From the NCBI RefSeq assembly GCF_013870515.1, contig NZ_JACBXA010000030.1:1-40320 (forward strand): a stretch of 40,320 nt of DNA, read 5' to 3'. The notes beneath the pieces are model-generated. The model was not told the DNA's origin, made no database searches, and was given only the letters and a program-made list of their open reading frames with translations. Position numbers and translations under genes: made by a program. Position 1 is the first letter of the stretch. Each line of letters begins with the position of its first letter. Source of the DNA: Streptomyces albidus (ex Kaewkla and Franco 2022) (GTDB lineage Bacteria > Actinomycetota > Actinomycetes > Streptomycetales > Streptomycetaceae). Shown one piece after another: positions 8,525 through 16,968 of this stretch.

Positions 8525-10192
8525 TCAGTCCTTGGCCGGTGTGAGGTGGGTCAGCCAGACGAGGTTGTCCCCGGCGGCGGCGTAGGCGTTCCTCTCGTTC
8601 GGCCAGCCCTCGGCCTTGTTGGTGGTGTACTGGAACCACTTGGCGCCGTACCAGATGGGGATCATCGGCACCTCGTCCATCATGATGTCGACGAGCCCGT
8701 GGACTGCCTGCTTCTGCCGGTCACGGCTCACGGCGACCCGCAGCTCGCCGAGGAGCTTGTCCGTCCTGGCGTCCTTCCAGCGGACCTGGTTGCCGTCGGC
8801 CTTCTTGCCGATGGGGGCGGTCCGGGCGCTGCTGAGGGGCTCGGAGAAGTTGGTGTAGTTGTTGCAGGTACCGCCGTGCACGCCGAACGTCATGTCGTAG
8901 TTGCCCGTGGCGCGGTCCTCCTCCTGGGACTTGGGAGTCGGCGTCTCCTGCTCGACGTCCATGCCGAGGGACTTGAGGTTCTCGATCAGGATCTTCGAGG
9001 ACGCCACCCAGTCGGTGTAGGAACCGGGCACCTTGAAGCTGAACGAGATCGGCTTGCCGTTCTTGCCCAGGCGCCGCCCCTCGCCGTCCTTCTTGTAACC
9101 CGCCTTGGTCAGCTCCTTGTCGGCTGCCGCCGGGTCGTAGCCGATGCGCCCCTCGTCCGGGAGGGTCTTGGGCAGGAAGTCCTTCTGACCGGGGACGACG
9201 AGACCGCTCTGGCTGGCGTGGGTGACGTAGCCCAACTGCGCCCTGCGGATCACCTTCTGGTGGTCGAACGCCTTCGTCAGCGCACGGCGGAACCTGACGT
9301 CGTCGAACGGCGCCCTCGTGAGGTTCATGTAGATGCTGACGGGACCGCCCGGCGCGTACCAGTAGTGGTGGTGCTTCGGGTCACGGTTGACGTAGGTCTT
9401 CTGGATGTCCGGGACGTAGAGACCCTGCTGGTCGTATTCGCCGCGGCTCAGCTTCAGTTGCTCGACCTGGCCGCCTGCGTCGGTCTTGTTGAAGCGGATC
9501 TCGTTGACCTTGACCTTGTCGGCCTGCCAGTAGCGCCCGTTGCGCGTGGTCACCAGCTGCTTCGGGCTGAAGGACTTCATCTTCATCGGGCCGGTGCCCA
9601 CGGGGGACTTGGCGTTGGTGAAGGTGGTGGGGTCCTTCACCTTGGACCATATGTGCTTCGGGACGATCGGGACCTGGTTGATGATCGTGAACGCGGAGGC
9701 ACCGGGCTCCTTGAAGGAGAAGACGACTTTGCCGCCGTTCGCCTTCACGGAGTTGAGCTTCGCCCAGGCTCCGCGGACGTCCAGTGCCGGGTGCTTCTTG
9801 AGCATGTTGAAGGTGAACTCGACGTCCTTCGCGGTGAAGGACTTGCCGTCGTTCCACTTCACGCCGGGCCGGATGTCGAACACCAGCGTCTCGGGGTCCT
9901 GCCACTTGTAGGAGTCGGCCAGCCAGGGCTTCTCCTTGCAGCTGTTGCCCTCGACTATGTAGAGCGTCTCGAACATGTAGAGCGTGGAGCTCAGCTTCAC
10001 CGCGTCCAGATACGGGTTGTAGTTGGGCTTGGGAGCCGCTCCGCCGCCGAAGTCACCGAAGTTGAGGTAGTCGATCCGACCGCCGGCACCGGTGGACTTC
10101 CCCGATCCGTCCGTGCCCGTGCAGCCTGCGAGCAGCAGGCCCAGTACTGCCGTTCCCGCCACAAGTGCGGTCGTGCTCCTTGGTCGACTCAT
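8525..10192 (-). CDS. Family 5 extracellular solute-binding lipoprotein
   Basis: A 555-residue binding protein of the SBP_bac_5 class. The ATG at 10192 follows a clear GGAGGT site. The N terminus is a lipoprotein signal ending in the lipobox LLLAGC with Cys24 as the lipid-modified residue, so the protein is anchored outside the membrane. It would deliver substrate to the DppB/DppC-type permeases encoded directly downstream. Family 5 proteins are named for peptides, but members linked to glycosidases import oligosaccharides in several bacteria. The flanking LacI regulator, GH13 and GH35 genes favour a sugar here, which is inference. The gene begins 126 bases after the LacI-family gene on the same strand. 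Confidence 0.93.
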   Translation of the reverse strand: MSRPRSTTALVAGTAVLGLLLAGCTGTDGSGKSTGAGGRIDYLNFGDFGGGAAPKPNYNPYLDAVKLSSTLYMFETLYIVEGNSCKEKPWLADSYKWQDPETLVFDIRPGVKWNDGKSFTAKDVEFTFNMLKKHPALDVRGAWAKLNSVKANGGKVVFSFKEPGASAFTIINQVPIVPKHIWSKVKDPTTFTNAKSPVGTGPMKMKSFSPKQLVTTRNGRYWQADKVKVNEIRFNKTDAGGQVEQLKLSRGEYDQQGLYVPDIQKTYVNRDPKHHHYWYAPGGPVSIYMNLTRAPFDDVRFRRALTKAFDHQKVIRRAQLGYVTHASQSGLVVPGQKDFLPKTLPDEGRIGYDPAAADKELTKAGYKKDGEGRRLGKNGKPISFSFKVPGSYTDWVASSKILIENLKSLGMDVEQETPTPKSQEEDRATGNYDMTFGVHGGTCNNYTNFSEPLSSARTAPIGKKADGNQVRWKDARTDKLLGELRVAVSRDRQKQAVHGLVDIMMDEVPMIPIWYGAKWFQYTTNKAEGWPNERNAYAAAGDNLVWLTHLTPAKD

Positions 10193-10318
10193 CGTCGAGT
10201 ACCTCCGTCGGTGCGCCCGGCAAGTCCTCGCCGGCCGTGGTGAATCGGTCACATTCGTTCCGGGACCACCGACGAGTCGGCGGCGCGAACCCGGCCCCCC
10301 GAGTTCGACAGGGACAGT
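10193..10318 (-). other. LacI/binding-protein gene gap
   Basis: A 126-base spacer. No copy of the GAAACCGGTTTC operator and no good promoter was found, so read-through from the regulator gene is the simplest way to express the importer. A weak GAAT...ATTC inverted arrangement lies near 10242-10256, with only 4-base arms. Confidence 0.35.
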
Positions 10319-11359
10319 TCAGCTGTCACCGCCGGCAGAGCTCCGGTGGGTGGTCGGACCACCGGAGCTGTCTTGGCAGCCGCACGATCCGCGCAGCACC
10401 ACATCCGTGTCGAGGACGGTGTCGCCGTCCTGCTGGGTCAGCGGGGCATGGAGCAACTGGGCCGTAGTCGTGGCCAGTTCGCGTACGGGCTGGCGCACCG
10501 TGGTCAGCCCGGGCCGGACGAGCGCCGCCATCGGCATGTCGTCGAATCCGGTGACGGCGACGTCGCCCGGCACCCGCAAGCCGCGGCCCAGCGCGCCGAG
10601 TATCAGGCCCAGTGCGGTCTCGTCATTGGCGCAGACGACGGCGTCCGGCCGCGCGTCGCTCTCGTCGAACAGCTTCTGAGCGGCGATCGCGCCGTCGGCC
10701 TGCGCGAGCGCGACGAGCGTGGGCCCGGCGGGCGGCACGGCCCCGGCCTCACGGTGAGCGGCGAGGAACGCCTCCCAGCGGGCCGTCACGTCGGGCGAGC
10801 CCTCCGGAGTGCCGACGAAGGCGAGCCGTCTGTATCCGTGGTCGACGAGCAGGTGCCTGGTCAGGGTGCCCACGGTCGAGTTGTCGGTGCTCACGGAGGC
10901 GTGCGCGGGCCCGGCCTTGTCGGCCATCACCACGACGCGGATCTGCTGGGAGACCTGCTCCACGACGGCGTCGGAGACGGTCCCGGCGTGGATCGCCATC
11001 CCGTCCACGCGGGCCGCCAGATCGAGGACCTTGTCGTCCGTGTCGGCGCTGTAGTGGGAGGACAGCAGCAGCACCTGGTCGCCCGTCGCCAGCGCCTCGG
11101 ACTCGAAGCCCTGGATCAGCTCGGAGAAGTACGGCCCGGACAGGCCCGGGAAGACCAGGCCCAGCGCGCCGTGCCGTCGCTCGGCCAGTGCGCGCCCGAA
11201 GTGGTTCGGCCTGTAGCCGTGCTCCTCGATGACGCGCAGCACCCGCTCGCGCAGTTCCGGTGAGACCTGTGCGGACCCGCGCGAGACACGTGAAACGGTG
11301 GCGGGTGACACTCCGGCCTGCTCGGCCACCCAACGAACGTTCACGCGGCTGTTGCTCAT
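10319..11359 (-). CDS. LacI-family transcriptional regulator
   Basis: A 346-residue repressor. The ATG at 11359 (MSNSRVNVRW) has a GGAG site upstream. The longer frame would add 18 residues translated from operator DNA and is rejected. Residues 6-25 form the helix-turn-helix with SPATVSRV, followed by the hinge and a periplasmic-binding-protein-like effector domain (about residues 62-335). LacI-family proteins bind CG-centred palindromes and release them on binding a sugar. Such a palindrome lies 25 bases upstream of this start and at the GH13 promoter, so autoregulation plus control of importer, GH13 and GH35 is likely. The hinge side reads SRVSRGS instead of the common SRVLNGS. Confidence 0.95.
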   Translation of the reverse strand: MSNSRVNVRWVAEQAGVSPATVSRVSRGSAQVSPELRERVLRVIEEHGYRPNHFGRALAERRHGALGLVFPGLSGPYFSELIQGFESEALATGDQVLLLSSHYSADTDDKVLDLAARVDGMAIHAGTVSDAVVEQVSQQIRVVVMADKAGPAHASVSTDNSTVGTLTRHLLVDHGYRRLAFVGTPEGSPDVTARWEAFLAAHREAGAVPPAGPTLVALAQADGAIAAQKLFDESDARPDAVVCANDETALGLILGALGRGLRVPGDVAVTGFDDMPMAALVRPGLTTVRQPVRELATTTAQLLHAPLTQQDGDTVLDTDVVLRGSCGCQDSSGGPTTHRSSAGGDS

Positions 11360-11383
11360 CGATGAGGCTCCAGTTAAGTTTCT

Positions 11384-11407
11384 GAAACCGGTTTCCTGAC
11401 CGGTTTC
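11384..11407. promoter_or_regulatory. LacI-family operator in the divergent LacI/GH35 promoter
   Basis: A perfect GAAACCGGTTTC palindrome lies at 11384-11395, followed at 11398-11407 by GACCGGTTTC, which repeats one half of it. The pair sits between the regulator start (11359, minus) and the GH35 start (11508, plus), placed to control both directions. The 12-mer is identical to the one at 2936. Confidence 0.75.
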
Positions 11408-11507
11408 AGGCACCTAACCAGATCCGTTTCCGCGTGGCAATACCTGGTGGCGAGTGACCCGGTGCTGGAGCCGACGACCCGACGAACACCCCGGTGAGGA
11501 CTCTTCC

Positions 11508-14048
11508 GTGACCACACCCGACACCGCAGGCCACCGCACTGCGCAGACCGAACAGCCCACCACCGGGGCCGGTCTGGAGCCGTCCCCGTCCGTTCGCCTG
11601 GAGCGCCGCCGGCTCCTGGTGAACGGGGTCCCCAGAATCCTGATGGCCGGCGAGGTGCATTACTTCCGGCTGCACCGCGCGGACTGGGCCGACCGTCTGG
11701 ACAAGCTCGTCGCCGCGGGCTGCACCGCGGTGGCAAGTTACATGCCGTGGCTGATCCATGAGACCGCTTCCGGCGAGATCGACCTCAACGGAGACACCAG
11801 CGAGTACCGCGACCTGGGGGGTTTCCTCGAACTGGCCGCCGAACGCGGCCTGTTGGTCATCGCGCGGCCCGGCCCTTTCATCATGGCGGAGCTGAAGAAC
11901 GAGGGCATCCCCTTCCGCGTCTACCGCGACCATCCCCGTGCCCGTCCGCTCGGGTGGGACGGCGAGCGCGGCCCGACCGAGACGCTGGACTACCTGGAGC
12001 CGGGCTACCTCGCGGACGCCGAGCGCTGGTACGCGTCGGTCATGCCCCTCCTCGCGGAGCACCTGGTCACCAGGGGCGGTCCGGTCGCCGCGGTCCAACT
12101 GGACAACGAGGTGGGCATGTTGTCGTGGATCACGAACACCCCGGAGATGACGGACCGCACACTCGGCGAGCTCGCGACCTGGGCCGTGGAGCGGTTCGGC
12201 CGAGAAGGCGCCATCGAGCGGTACGGGGCCGACCCGGCCGAGACCGGCACATGGGCGGCGTGGTGGCGCGCGGGCGCCACTCAAGGGGGCTCGGAGGCGC
12301 AGCAGTTGGCCCTGCACCATGACCTGGGCGCACATCACCGGGACCGGTACGCCGCCTACTTGCTGAGGTTGCGCGAGGTCGCGCAGGAACACGGCGTCGA
12401 CGGGGTGCCGTTCCTGGTCAACCTGCACGGCACGTCCGAGGGGCGCGGCCGGACGTACCCGATCGCGATCAGCCAGCTCTCCAAGTCGTATGCGGGCATC
12501 CCTCAGACCACCTCCGGATCCGACCACTACATCGGCGAGCTGACGGTGGAGAACGTCGCGGATCTGTACGTGATGAACGCGTTCATGGCCGCGGTCCACG
12601 ATGCCGACCAGCCGTTGACGTCGCTCGAGTTCGAGGCCGGCACCGGTGACTACGGTGAGGACCTCTCACGCCTGGTCAGCCCGGAGAGCACGGATCTGAA
12701 GACGCGGCTGTGCGTGGCACAGGGCAACCGGCTGATCAACTACTACCTGTTCGCGGGCGGGCACAATCCGCTCCTGGACGAGCCCGTCGGTGACGGCAAC
12801 GACCGGATCGCCTTCACCGGTGAGCGGCACGGTTTCGCTGCCCCGGTGGACCCCGAGGGGCGCCTGAGCAGCACGTACGACGCTCTGGCCGGGGCGGTGC
12901 GTTCGGTCGCCGGGGTGGAGCACCTGCTGGCCGGGATGGACGAGGAGTACGACGACGTGGTCCTCGGGTTCGTACCCGACCACTACCTCACCGAGTACTG
13001 CCACCCGGCCGCAGCCGGGCGCCGTGCCCTGGTGGGCGAGGTCGAACGGTTCCGGGGCATGGGGCCGCGCGACATCCTCGCCCGTGCCCTGCTGCTGGGC
13101 GGCTTCACCTTCAACGCCGTGGACCTGTCCGGTGCTTCGACTTCTGCGGGCTCGGACCTGGATCCTGCGGGGCCGGTGGTGGCCCTCGCCTCGCCTCCGG
13201 TTCTGAGCCGGCCGGTGCAGGAGCGGCTCGCCGCGTTCGTTGGCGCCGGCGGGCGGCTGCTGCTGCACGGCGTGGTGCCGCTCCTCGATGAGGACGGGAC
13301 ACCGTGCACGGTTCTCGCGGACGCTCTGGGGCTTGCGGTCACCGGGACCGTCGAGGGCGGCGTCGACCGTTTCCCGTCTGTACGTGCCACCGACTGGATC
13401 GAGCAGCAGGCCGAGGTGCGCACGGGCTTCCTTCAGCGTCTTCGCTCGACGGACGAGGCGAACCAGGTCGTGCCGCTCGTGGTGGATGTCACCGAGGACG
13501 TCCCGGCCTCGCTCGACGTCACGCTGCCGGGCGGCGGACGGGCAGTGGTGCTGGCCTGCGACTACCCCTGCCATCTGCCGTTCTGGCAAGGGGTGTTGGG
13601 GCGTCTGGGAGTGGAGCGTCGCATCGTCACCGAGGGGGCGTCCCCGGGCCTGCTGGCCACGACGACGAAGGACGAGGCGGGGCAGCGTGTGGTTCACCTG
13701 CTCAACGTCGCCCCGCACGCGCAGGCCTTCACCGTACGGATCGACGGCGAGCCCTTCGCCGACGGTTTCCGTTTCGAACTGGCCGCCCGCAGCGGGCTGA
13801 TGCTCCCGCTCGCGGTGAACGTGCAGGGCGGAGTGCTCCGATGGGCGACCGCCGAACTCGACAGTGCCTCGGACGGCTCGACCGTGGTGATCCGGCGAGG
13901 CGCCGGGCCGGGCCGGGCCCTCCTGGAGACGGGCAGGGACGTGACGGCGGATCATGACGCGGTGGTCTCCCCGGCCGAGGGCGGCGGCGTGCTGGTGTCG
14001 TGGCGGGGCGGCGCCGGAGACGAGCCGCTGCGCATCCGGCTCACGTGA
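11508..14048 (+). CDS. GH35 beta-galactosidase
   Basis: An 846-residue glycosidase of family 35. The GTG at 11508 is preferred because GGTGAGGA lies 7 bases upstream; the open frame begins 18 codons earlier without such a site. The family pattern is clear: GEVHYFRL (about residue 49), SYMPWLIHE (78-86) and ARPGPFIMAE (119-128). QLDNEVG (198-204) holds the predicted acid/base Glu201. The predicted nucleophile Glu374 lies in LEFEAG, where the usual aromatic residue after E-F is Glu. There is no signal peptide, so it probably acts in the cytoplasm, removing terminal beta-galactosyl residues from imported oligosaccharides. It is divergent from the LacI-family gene, with the operator between them. 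Substrate specificity is inferred from the family only. Confidence 0.9.
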   Translation: MTTPDTAGHRTAQTEQPTTGAGLEPSPSVRLERRRLLVNGVPRILMAGEVHYFRLHRADWADRLDKLVAAGCTAVASYMPWLIHETASGEIDLNGDTSEYRDLGGFLELAAERGLLVIARPGPFIMAELKNEGIPFRVYRDHPRARPLGWDGERGPTETLDYLEPGYLADAERWYASVMPLLAEHLVTRGGPVAAVQLDNEVGMLSWITNTPEMTDRTLGELATWAVERFGREGAIERYGADPAETGTWAAWWRAGATQGGSEAQQLALHHDLGAHHRDRYAAYLLRLREVAQEHGVDGVPFLVNLHGTSEGRGRTYPIAISQLSKSYAGIPQTTSGSDHYIGELTVENVADLYVMNAFMAAVHDADQPLTSLEFEAGTGDYGEDLSRLVSPESTDLKTRLCVAQGNRLINYYLFAGGHNPLLDEPVGDGNDRIAFTGERHGFAAPVDPEGRLSSTYDALAGAVRSVAGVEHLLAGMDEEYDDVVLGFVPDHYLTEYCHPAAAGRRALVGEVERFRGMGPRDILARALLLGGFTFNAVDLSGASTSAGSDLDPAGPVVALASPPVLSRPVQERLAAFVGAGGRLLLHGVVPLLDEDGTPCTVLADALGLAVTGTVEGGVDRFPSVRATDWIEQQAEVRTGFLQRLRSTDEANQVVPLVVDVTEDVPASLDVTLPGGGRAVVLACDYPCHLPFWQGVLGRLGVERRIVTEGASPGLLATTTKDEAGQRVVHLLNVAPHAQAFTVRIDGEPFADGFRFELAARSGLMLPLAVNVQGGVLRWATAELDSASDGSTVVIRRGAGPGRALLETGRDVTADHDAVVSPAEGGGVLVSWRGGAGDEPLRIRLT

Positions 14049-14059
14049 CGAACCCGGCG

Positions 14060-14098
14060 CCGGGCACCGGGACTTGAGGGGACAGGCACCCTGCCCGG
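14060..14098. terminator. Possible hairpin between convergent genes
   Basis: CCGGGCA (14060-14066) can pair with TGCCCGG (14092-14098) over a 25-base loop between the convergent GH35 and thioesterase genes. No T-run follows, so a terminator role is only suggested by its position. Confidence 0.3.
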
Positions 14099-14109
14099 AC
14101 CGGTCGTCG

Positions 14110-14913
14110 TCAGTCGCGCGGCGCGACGAAGAGACTCTGCACGCTGCGGCCGATGGGGCCGTCCTCATCGTGGAGGGCGGCCTCCGTCATGCCGATGCCC
14201 GCAGAGTTGATGCTGGTGCCGGCCTCGACGCAGACCCACTCCCCGGTCGGGTGCCGGTGCAGGTGCACGGAGAGGTCCGGATTGACGAAGACGTGCGTGC
14301 TGAAGTCCAGCACGTTGCTGATCCCGTTCCCGGAGTCCGCCGCCGCCAGTACCCGCTCCAGGGGGAGGATCTTCTCTCCTGCGACGAGGGGGACCCGCAT
14401 GCGCATCCAGCATGCGGCCGGGCCCGCTTCGAGGAAGGAACCGGAGGCGAAGAGGAATTCCATGCCGTCGTGGTAGCCGGTGTAGGGGACGGAGAAGAAC
14501 GGCTGCCTCCCCGCGTCCTCCGGCGCGGGCAGGGCGGGACCGTCGGCGACTTCCGGTACCGAACCGGGCTGGGTGCGGATGCGAAGCGCCCGCGCCCGCA
14601 TGACCTCGCGGCCGCCTTCGGGGGTGAGGGAGGCCTCGACGATCTCCACGCTGCGGCCTTCGCGTATCACGCGGGTGCTCACCGTCAGCGGCGTCAGCGG
14701 GACGGGGCTGATGATCTCGAAGGTGATCCTGGCCAGGCGCATGTCCTCGCGGGCGCCGGGGCGTGTGAGGACGGCCCGTCCGAGGAGGGCCGCGGGCGGG
14801 CCGGCGTGCTGGCTGTCCGGACCCCACGGCCCGCGGGTGTAGGCGGTGGGGTTGTAGCGGTCGTCCGCGACGCGTTCGAAGAAGGACTCGGTGTCGCTGA
14901 TCGGTTCGGTCAC
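14110..14913 (-). CDS. Acyl-CoA thioesterase family protein (double hotdog)
   Basis: A 267-residue protein of the TesB-like, two-hotdog thioesterase class, which hydrolyses acyl-CoA esters in the cytoplasm. The N-terminal half has GPWGPDSQHAGPPAALLGRA, matching the usual N-hotdog GG..A.Lla region. The C-terminal half has AAADSGNGIS and ends in DEDGPIGRSVQSLFV, as in related actinobacterial proteins. The GTG start at 14913 (VTEPISDTE) has GGGGAGA seven bases upstream and is preferred to a start 12 codons earlier. It is a single gene between the GH35 gene and an alpha/beta hydrolase gene, with no clear operon partner. The natural acyl substrate is unknown. Confidence 0.8.
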   Translation of the reverse strand: MTEPISDTESFFERVADDRYNPTAYTRGPWGPDSQHAGPPAALLGRAVLTRPGAREDMRLARITFEIISPVPLTPLTVSTRVIREGRSVEIVEASLTPEGGREVMRARALRIRTQPGSVPEVADGPALPAPEDAGRQPFFSVPYTGYHDGMEFLFASGSFLEAGPAACWMRMRVPLVAGEKILPLERVLAAADSGNGISNVLDFSTHVFVNPDLSVHLHRHPTGEWVCVEAGTSINSAGIGMTEAALHDEDGPIGRSVQSLFVAPRD

Positions 14914-15006
14914 GGCTGATCTCCCCGGGGACGTGCTGACGGGCGTCAACGAGCCTACTGGCGGGTAGTGCCAGGTGTCACGGGTGCCCCCCTGGCCCGG
15001 CTCGGG

Positions 15007-16269
15007 TCATGTGCCGTGCGCCGTGAGGAAGCGCAGCATGATGCGGCGGCTCGTCTGGGACGTGACGCTGCCGTACGCGTCGTCGAAGGCGTGCTCGGAG
15101 TAGGGCAGCACCTTGACCTGGGCATCGACGCCGTGCCGGGCGAGCCGGGTGCCGAACGTCCTGATGCGCTCGGACGGGACGCTGCGGTCGCGGTCGCCGA
15201 CGACGAGGAGGGTGGGCATCAGCCCGGCCCGTATCTGCCGGGCCGGGGAGGTCAGCCGGTAGCGGGCCGGGTACTGCTGAGGTGTGCCGCCGGTGAACCA
15301 TGTCGCCGCTTCGCGGCCGCCGGCAGGATCGTCGCTCCACATCCGGTGGAGGTCCTCGGCCGGGTAGAAGCCGATCACGGAGGCGGGCGGGGCGGGAGTG
15401 GATCCGCAGCTGGAGGAGATGGAGCCGTCGGCCAGGCGGTAGGCCGCGCCCAGTGCCAGTGCCCCGCCGGCCGACATCCCGGCCAGAGAGATCCGGGAGG
15501 GGGAGACGTGGAAGCGGTCCGCGTTTTCGCGGACCCATGCCAGCGCGCACACCACGTCCTGAGGGGCCTTGTTCCACGTCGGCTCGGCAGGGGTGGAGAG
15601 GCGGTAGTCGACGGCGAATGCAGCGACGCCGTGTGCCGCCAGCCATCGGCCGGTGCCGCGCAGGTCGCTCTTGTCGAAGGTGCGAAAGCCTCCGGCGTGG
15701 GCGAGGACGACTGCGGGCCTCGGCGGTCCGCCCGTCCTCCCGGGCAGGTAGACGTCGGCCTCGAGCTCCTGCCCGGAGAACCGCGCGAACGTGGCGGTCT
15801 CATCGGGGGCGGTGTCCGGATAGGCGACCTCGGTGAACACCTCGCCCCAGGAGATGTCCGTGTCCTCCCGTGCGGCGGCCCGCAGTTGGACGCCGGCGAT
15901 GAAGAGCGCCGCCGCCGTGCATGCCGCCGTCACGGTCGTCAGCGCCCGCCCGTACCGCACCAGCCCGGTCCACCAGACGAGGCCCGCGATCACCATTGCG
16001 GCGAGGGCGAGCACGGCCAGGTGGAAGGGGTACTGGCCGCCCAGTACGGCACCGATGACGCCCACGCCGGGTATCCCCGGGAGGTATGCGCCAAGGAGCA
16101 GAACCGTCAGCAGCAGCGCGATCAAGGACGCAACGCCTGCTGCGACGCCCCGCAGCGCGCGGACGAGTCCGCCCGGGCGCCGGCGGGCGCGGCCGGATCC
16201 ACCGGTCTCATGCTGGGTCCCGGGCCTGCCTGCGGCCGAGCCGCCACCGTCGCCGTACCGAGCGCTCAT
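15007..16269 (-). CDS. Membrane-anchored alpha/beta hydrolase (esterase/acetyl-xylan-esterase-like)
   Basis: A 420-residue protein starting at ATG 16269 behind a GGGAGGGGA site. After a Gly/Arg-rich N terminus, three membrane segments are visible (about residues 41-63, 82-102, 108-128). An alpha/beta-hydrolase-3 domain fills the rest. It carries an oxyanion-type HAGG (191-194), the nucleophile elbow GMSAGG with Ser266, and candidate Asp361 (GDRDRSVP) and His393 (YSEHAFD). The catalytic domain probably faces outside, given an odd number of segments and a short basic N terminus, but the topology is inferred. Likely an ester hydrolase; the substrate is unknown. Confidence 0.82.
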   Translation of the reverse strand: MSARYGDGGGSAAGRPGTQHETGGSGRARRRPGGLVRALRGVAAGVASLIALLLTVLLLGAYLPGIPGVGVIGAVLGGQYPFHLAVLALAAMVIAGLVWWTGLVRYGRALTTVTAACTAAALFIAGVQLRAAAREDTDISWGEVFTEVAYPDTAPDETATFARFSGQELEADVYLPGRTGGPPRPAVVLAHAGGFRTFDKSDLRGTGRWLAAHGVAAFAVDYRLSTPAEPTWNKAPQDVVCALAWVRENADRFHVSPSRISLAGMSAGGALALGAAYRLADGSISSSCGSTPAPPASVIGFYPAEDLHRMWSDDPAGGREAATWFTGGTPQQYPARYRLTSPARQIRAGLMPTLLVVGDRDRSVPSERIRTFGTRLARHGVDAQVKVLPYSEHAFDDAYGSVTSQTSRRIMLRFLTAHGT

Positions 16270-16497
16270 CAACGTCCCCTCCCGATGCTGCCGAACCTCG
16301 GGAGGGTCCGCGCAGTTGGTGTTCGGGGAAGGTAGAAGGCCGGCTGTGGCGGCGGCGTCCCTCTGCGGAGCTACTTCCGCCCTCACTCCCGGGTATGACG
16401 CACACGCCCTGTCCGCTCGCGGGGGCTTCCCGTGCGGGCTGCTCGGCCGGCTCCCAACTCCCGCTCTCCTGCGAAGAGTTCGAAACAGGAGACCGAG

Positions 16498-16968
16498 TCA
16501 GCCCTGAGCTTCGCCGGGGTAGACGCCGAAGCACCAGAGGTTGCCCTCGGTGTCGCGGATCGTGAAGTCGCGGTTGCCGTAGTCCTCGTCGCGGAGGGGG
16601 CGATCGATGGTGACGCCCGCCGCCTTGACCCGCTCGTACAGCCCGTCGACGTCGGCGGTGACGACGTAGCACCCGGACGTGCCCGGAGTGGTCGTCCACT
16701 CGCCGCCCGGCTTGTGCGAACCGAGCATCACGCCGCCGCCCTCGGGCCAGTCGAGCTGTGCGTGAGCGACCTGATCGCCGTCGGCGTAGACCGCCGTCCG
16801 GCGGAAGCCCACCTTCTCCACCAGGAAGTCGATCAGCGCGAGTGCGTCGTGTGCCTGAAGGGTGGGCCAGACGGTCGGCGCCGGCGGCTGCGATGCGCCG
16901 GCACCGGCGCCGGTCTGCGTGTCCGGTGCGTTCTGTGTGTTCTGTGCGTTCGTGGCTGAGTTGTTCAT
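16498..16968 (-). CDS. VOC (glyoxalase/bleomycin-resistance-like) family protein
   Basis: A 156-residue protein. Residues 1-30 are low complexity, with Asn-Thr-Gln-rich repeats, and the rest is a vicinal-oxygen-chelate fold. The fold shows as ALIDFLVEKVGF, VAHAQLDWPEGGGVMLG, the CYVVTADVDGLYERVKAAG segment and the closing DTEGNLWCFGVY. Such proteins bind metal for isomerase or dioxygenase chemistry, or sequester small molecules. Its ATG overlaps the stop of the upstream AraC-family gene by 4 bp (ATGA), so it is translated with its likely regulator. The function of this member cannot be assigned. Confidence 0.85.
   Translation of the reverse strand: MNNSATNAQNTQNAPDTQTGAGAGASQPPAPTVWPTLQAHDALALIDFLVEKVGFRRTAVYADGDQVAHAQLDWPEGGGVMLGSHKPGGEWTTTPGTSGCYVVTADVDGLYERVKAAGVTIDRPLRDEDYGNRDFTIRDTEGNLWCFGVYPGEAQG

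Noticed and set aside
8522..10243. Plus-strand frame of 573 codons opposite the solute-binding protein
   Set aside because: The minus strand encodes a clear family 5 lipoprotein; the plus frame is a GC-bias shadow.
10241..10256. GAAT...ATTC inverted arrangement upstream of the binding-protein gene
   Set aside because: Arms are only four bases and the centre does not resemble the GAAACCGGTTTC operator; expected by chance.
11406..12599. Minus-strand frame opposite the GH35 gene
   Set aside because: The plus strand carries all GH35 motifs; the antisense frame has none and runs through the operator region.
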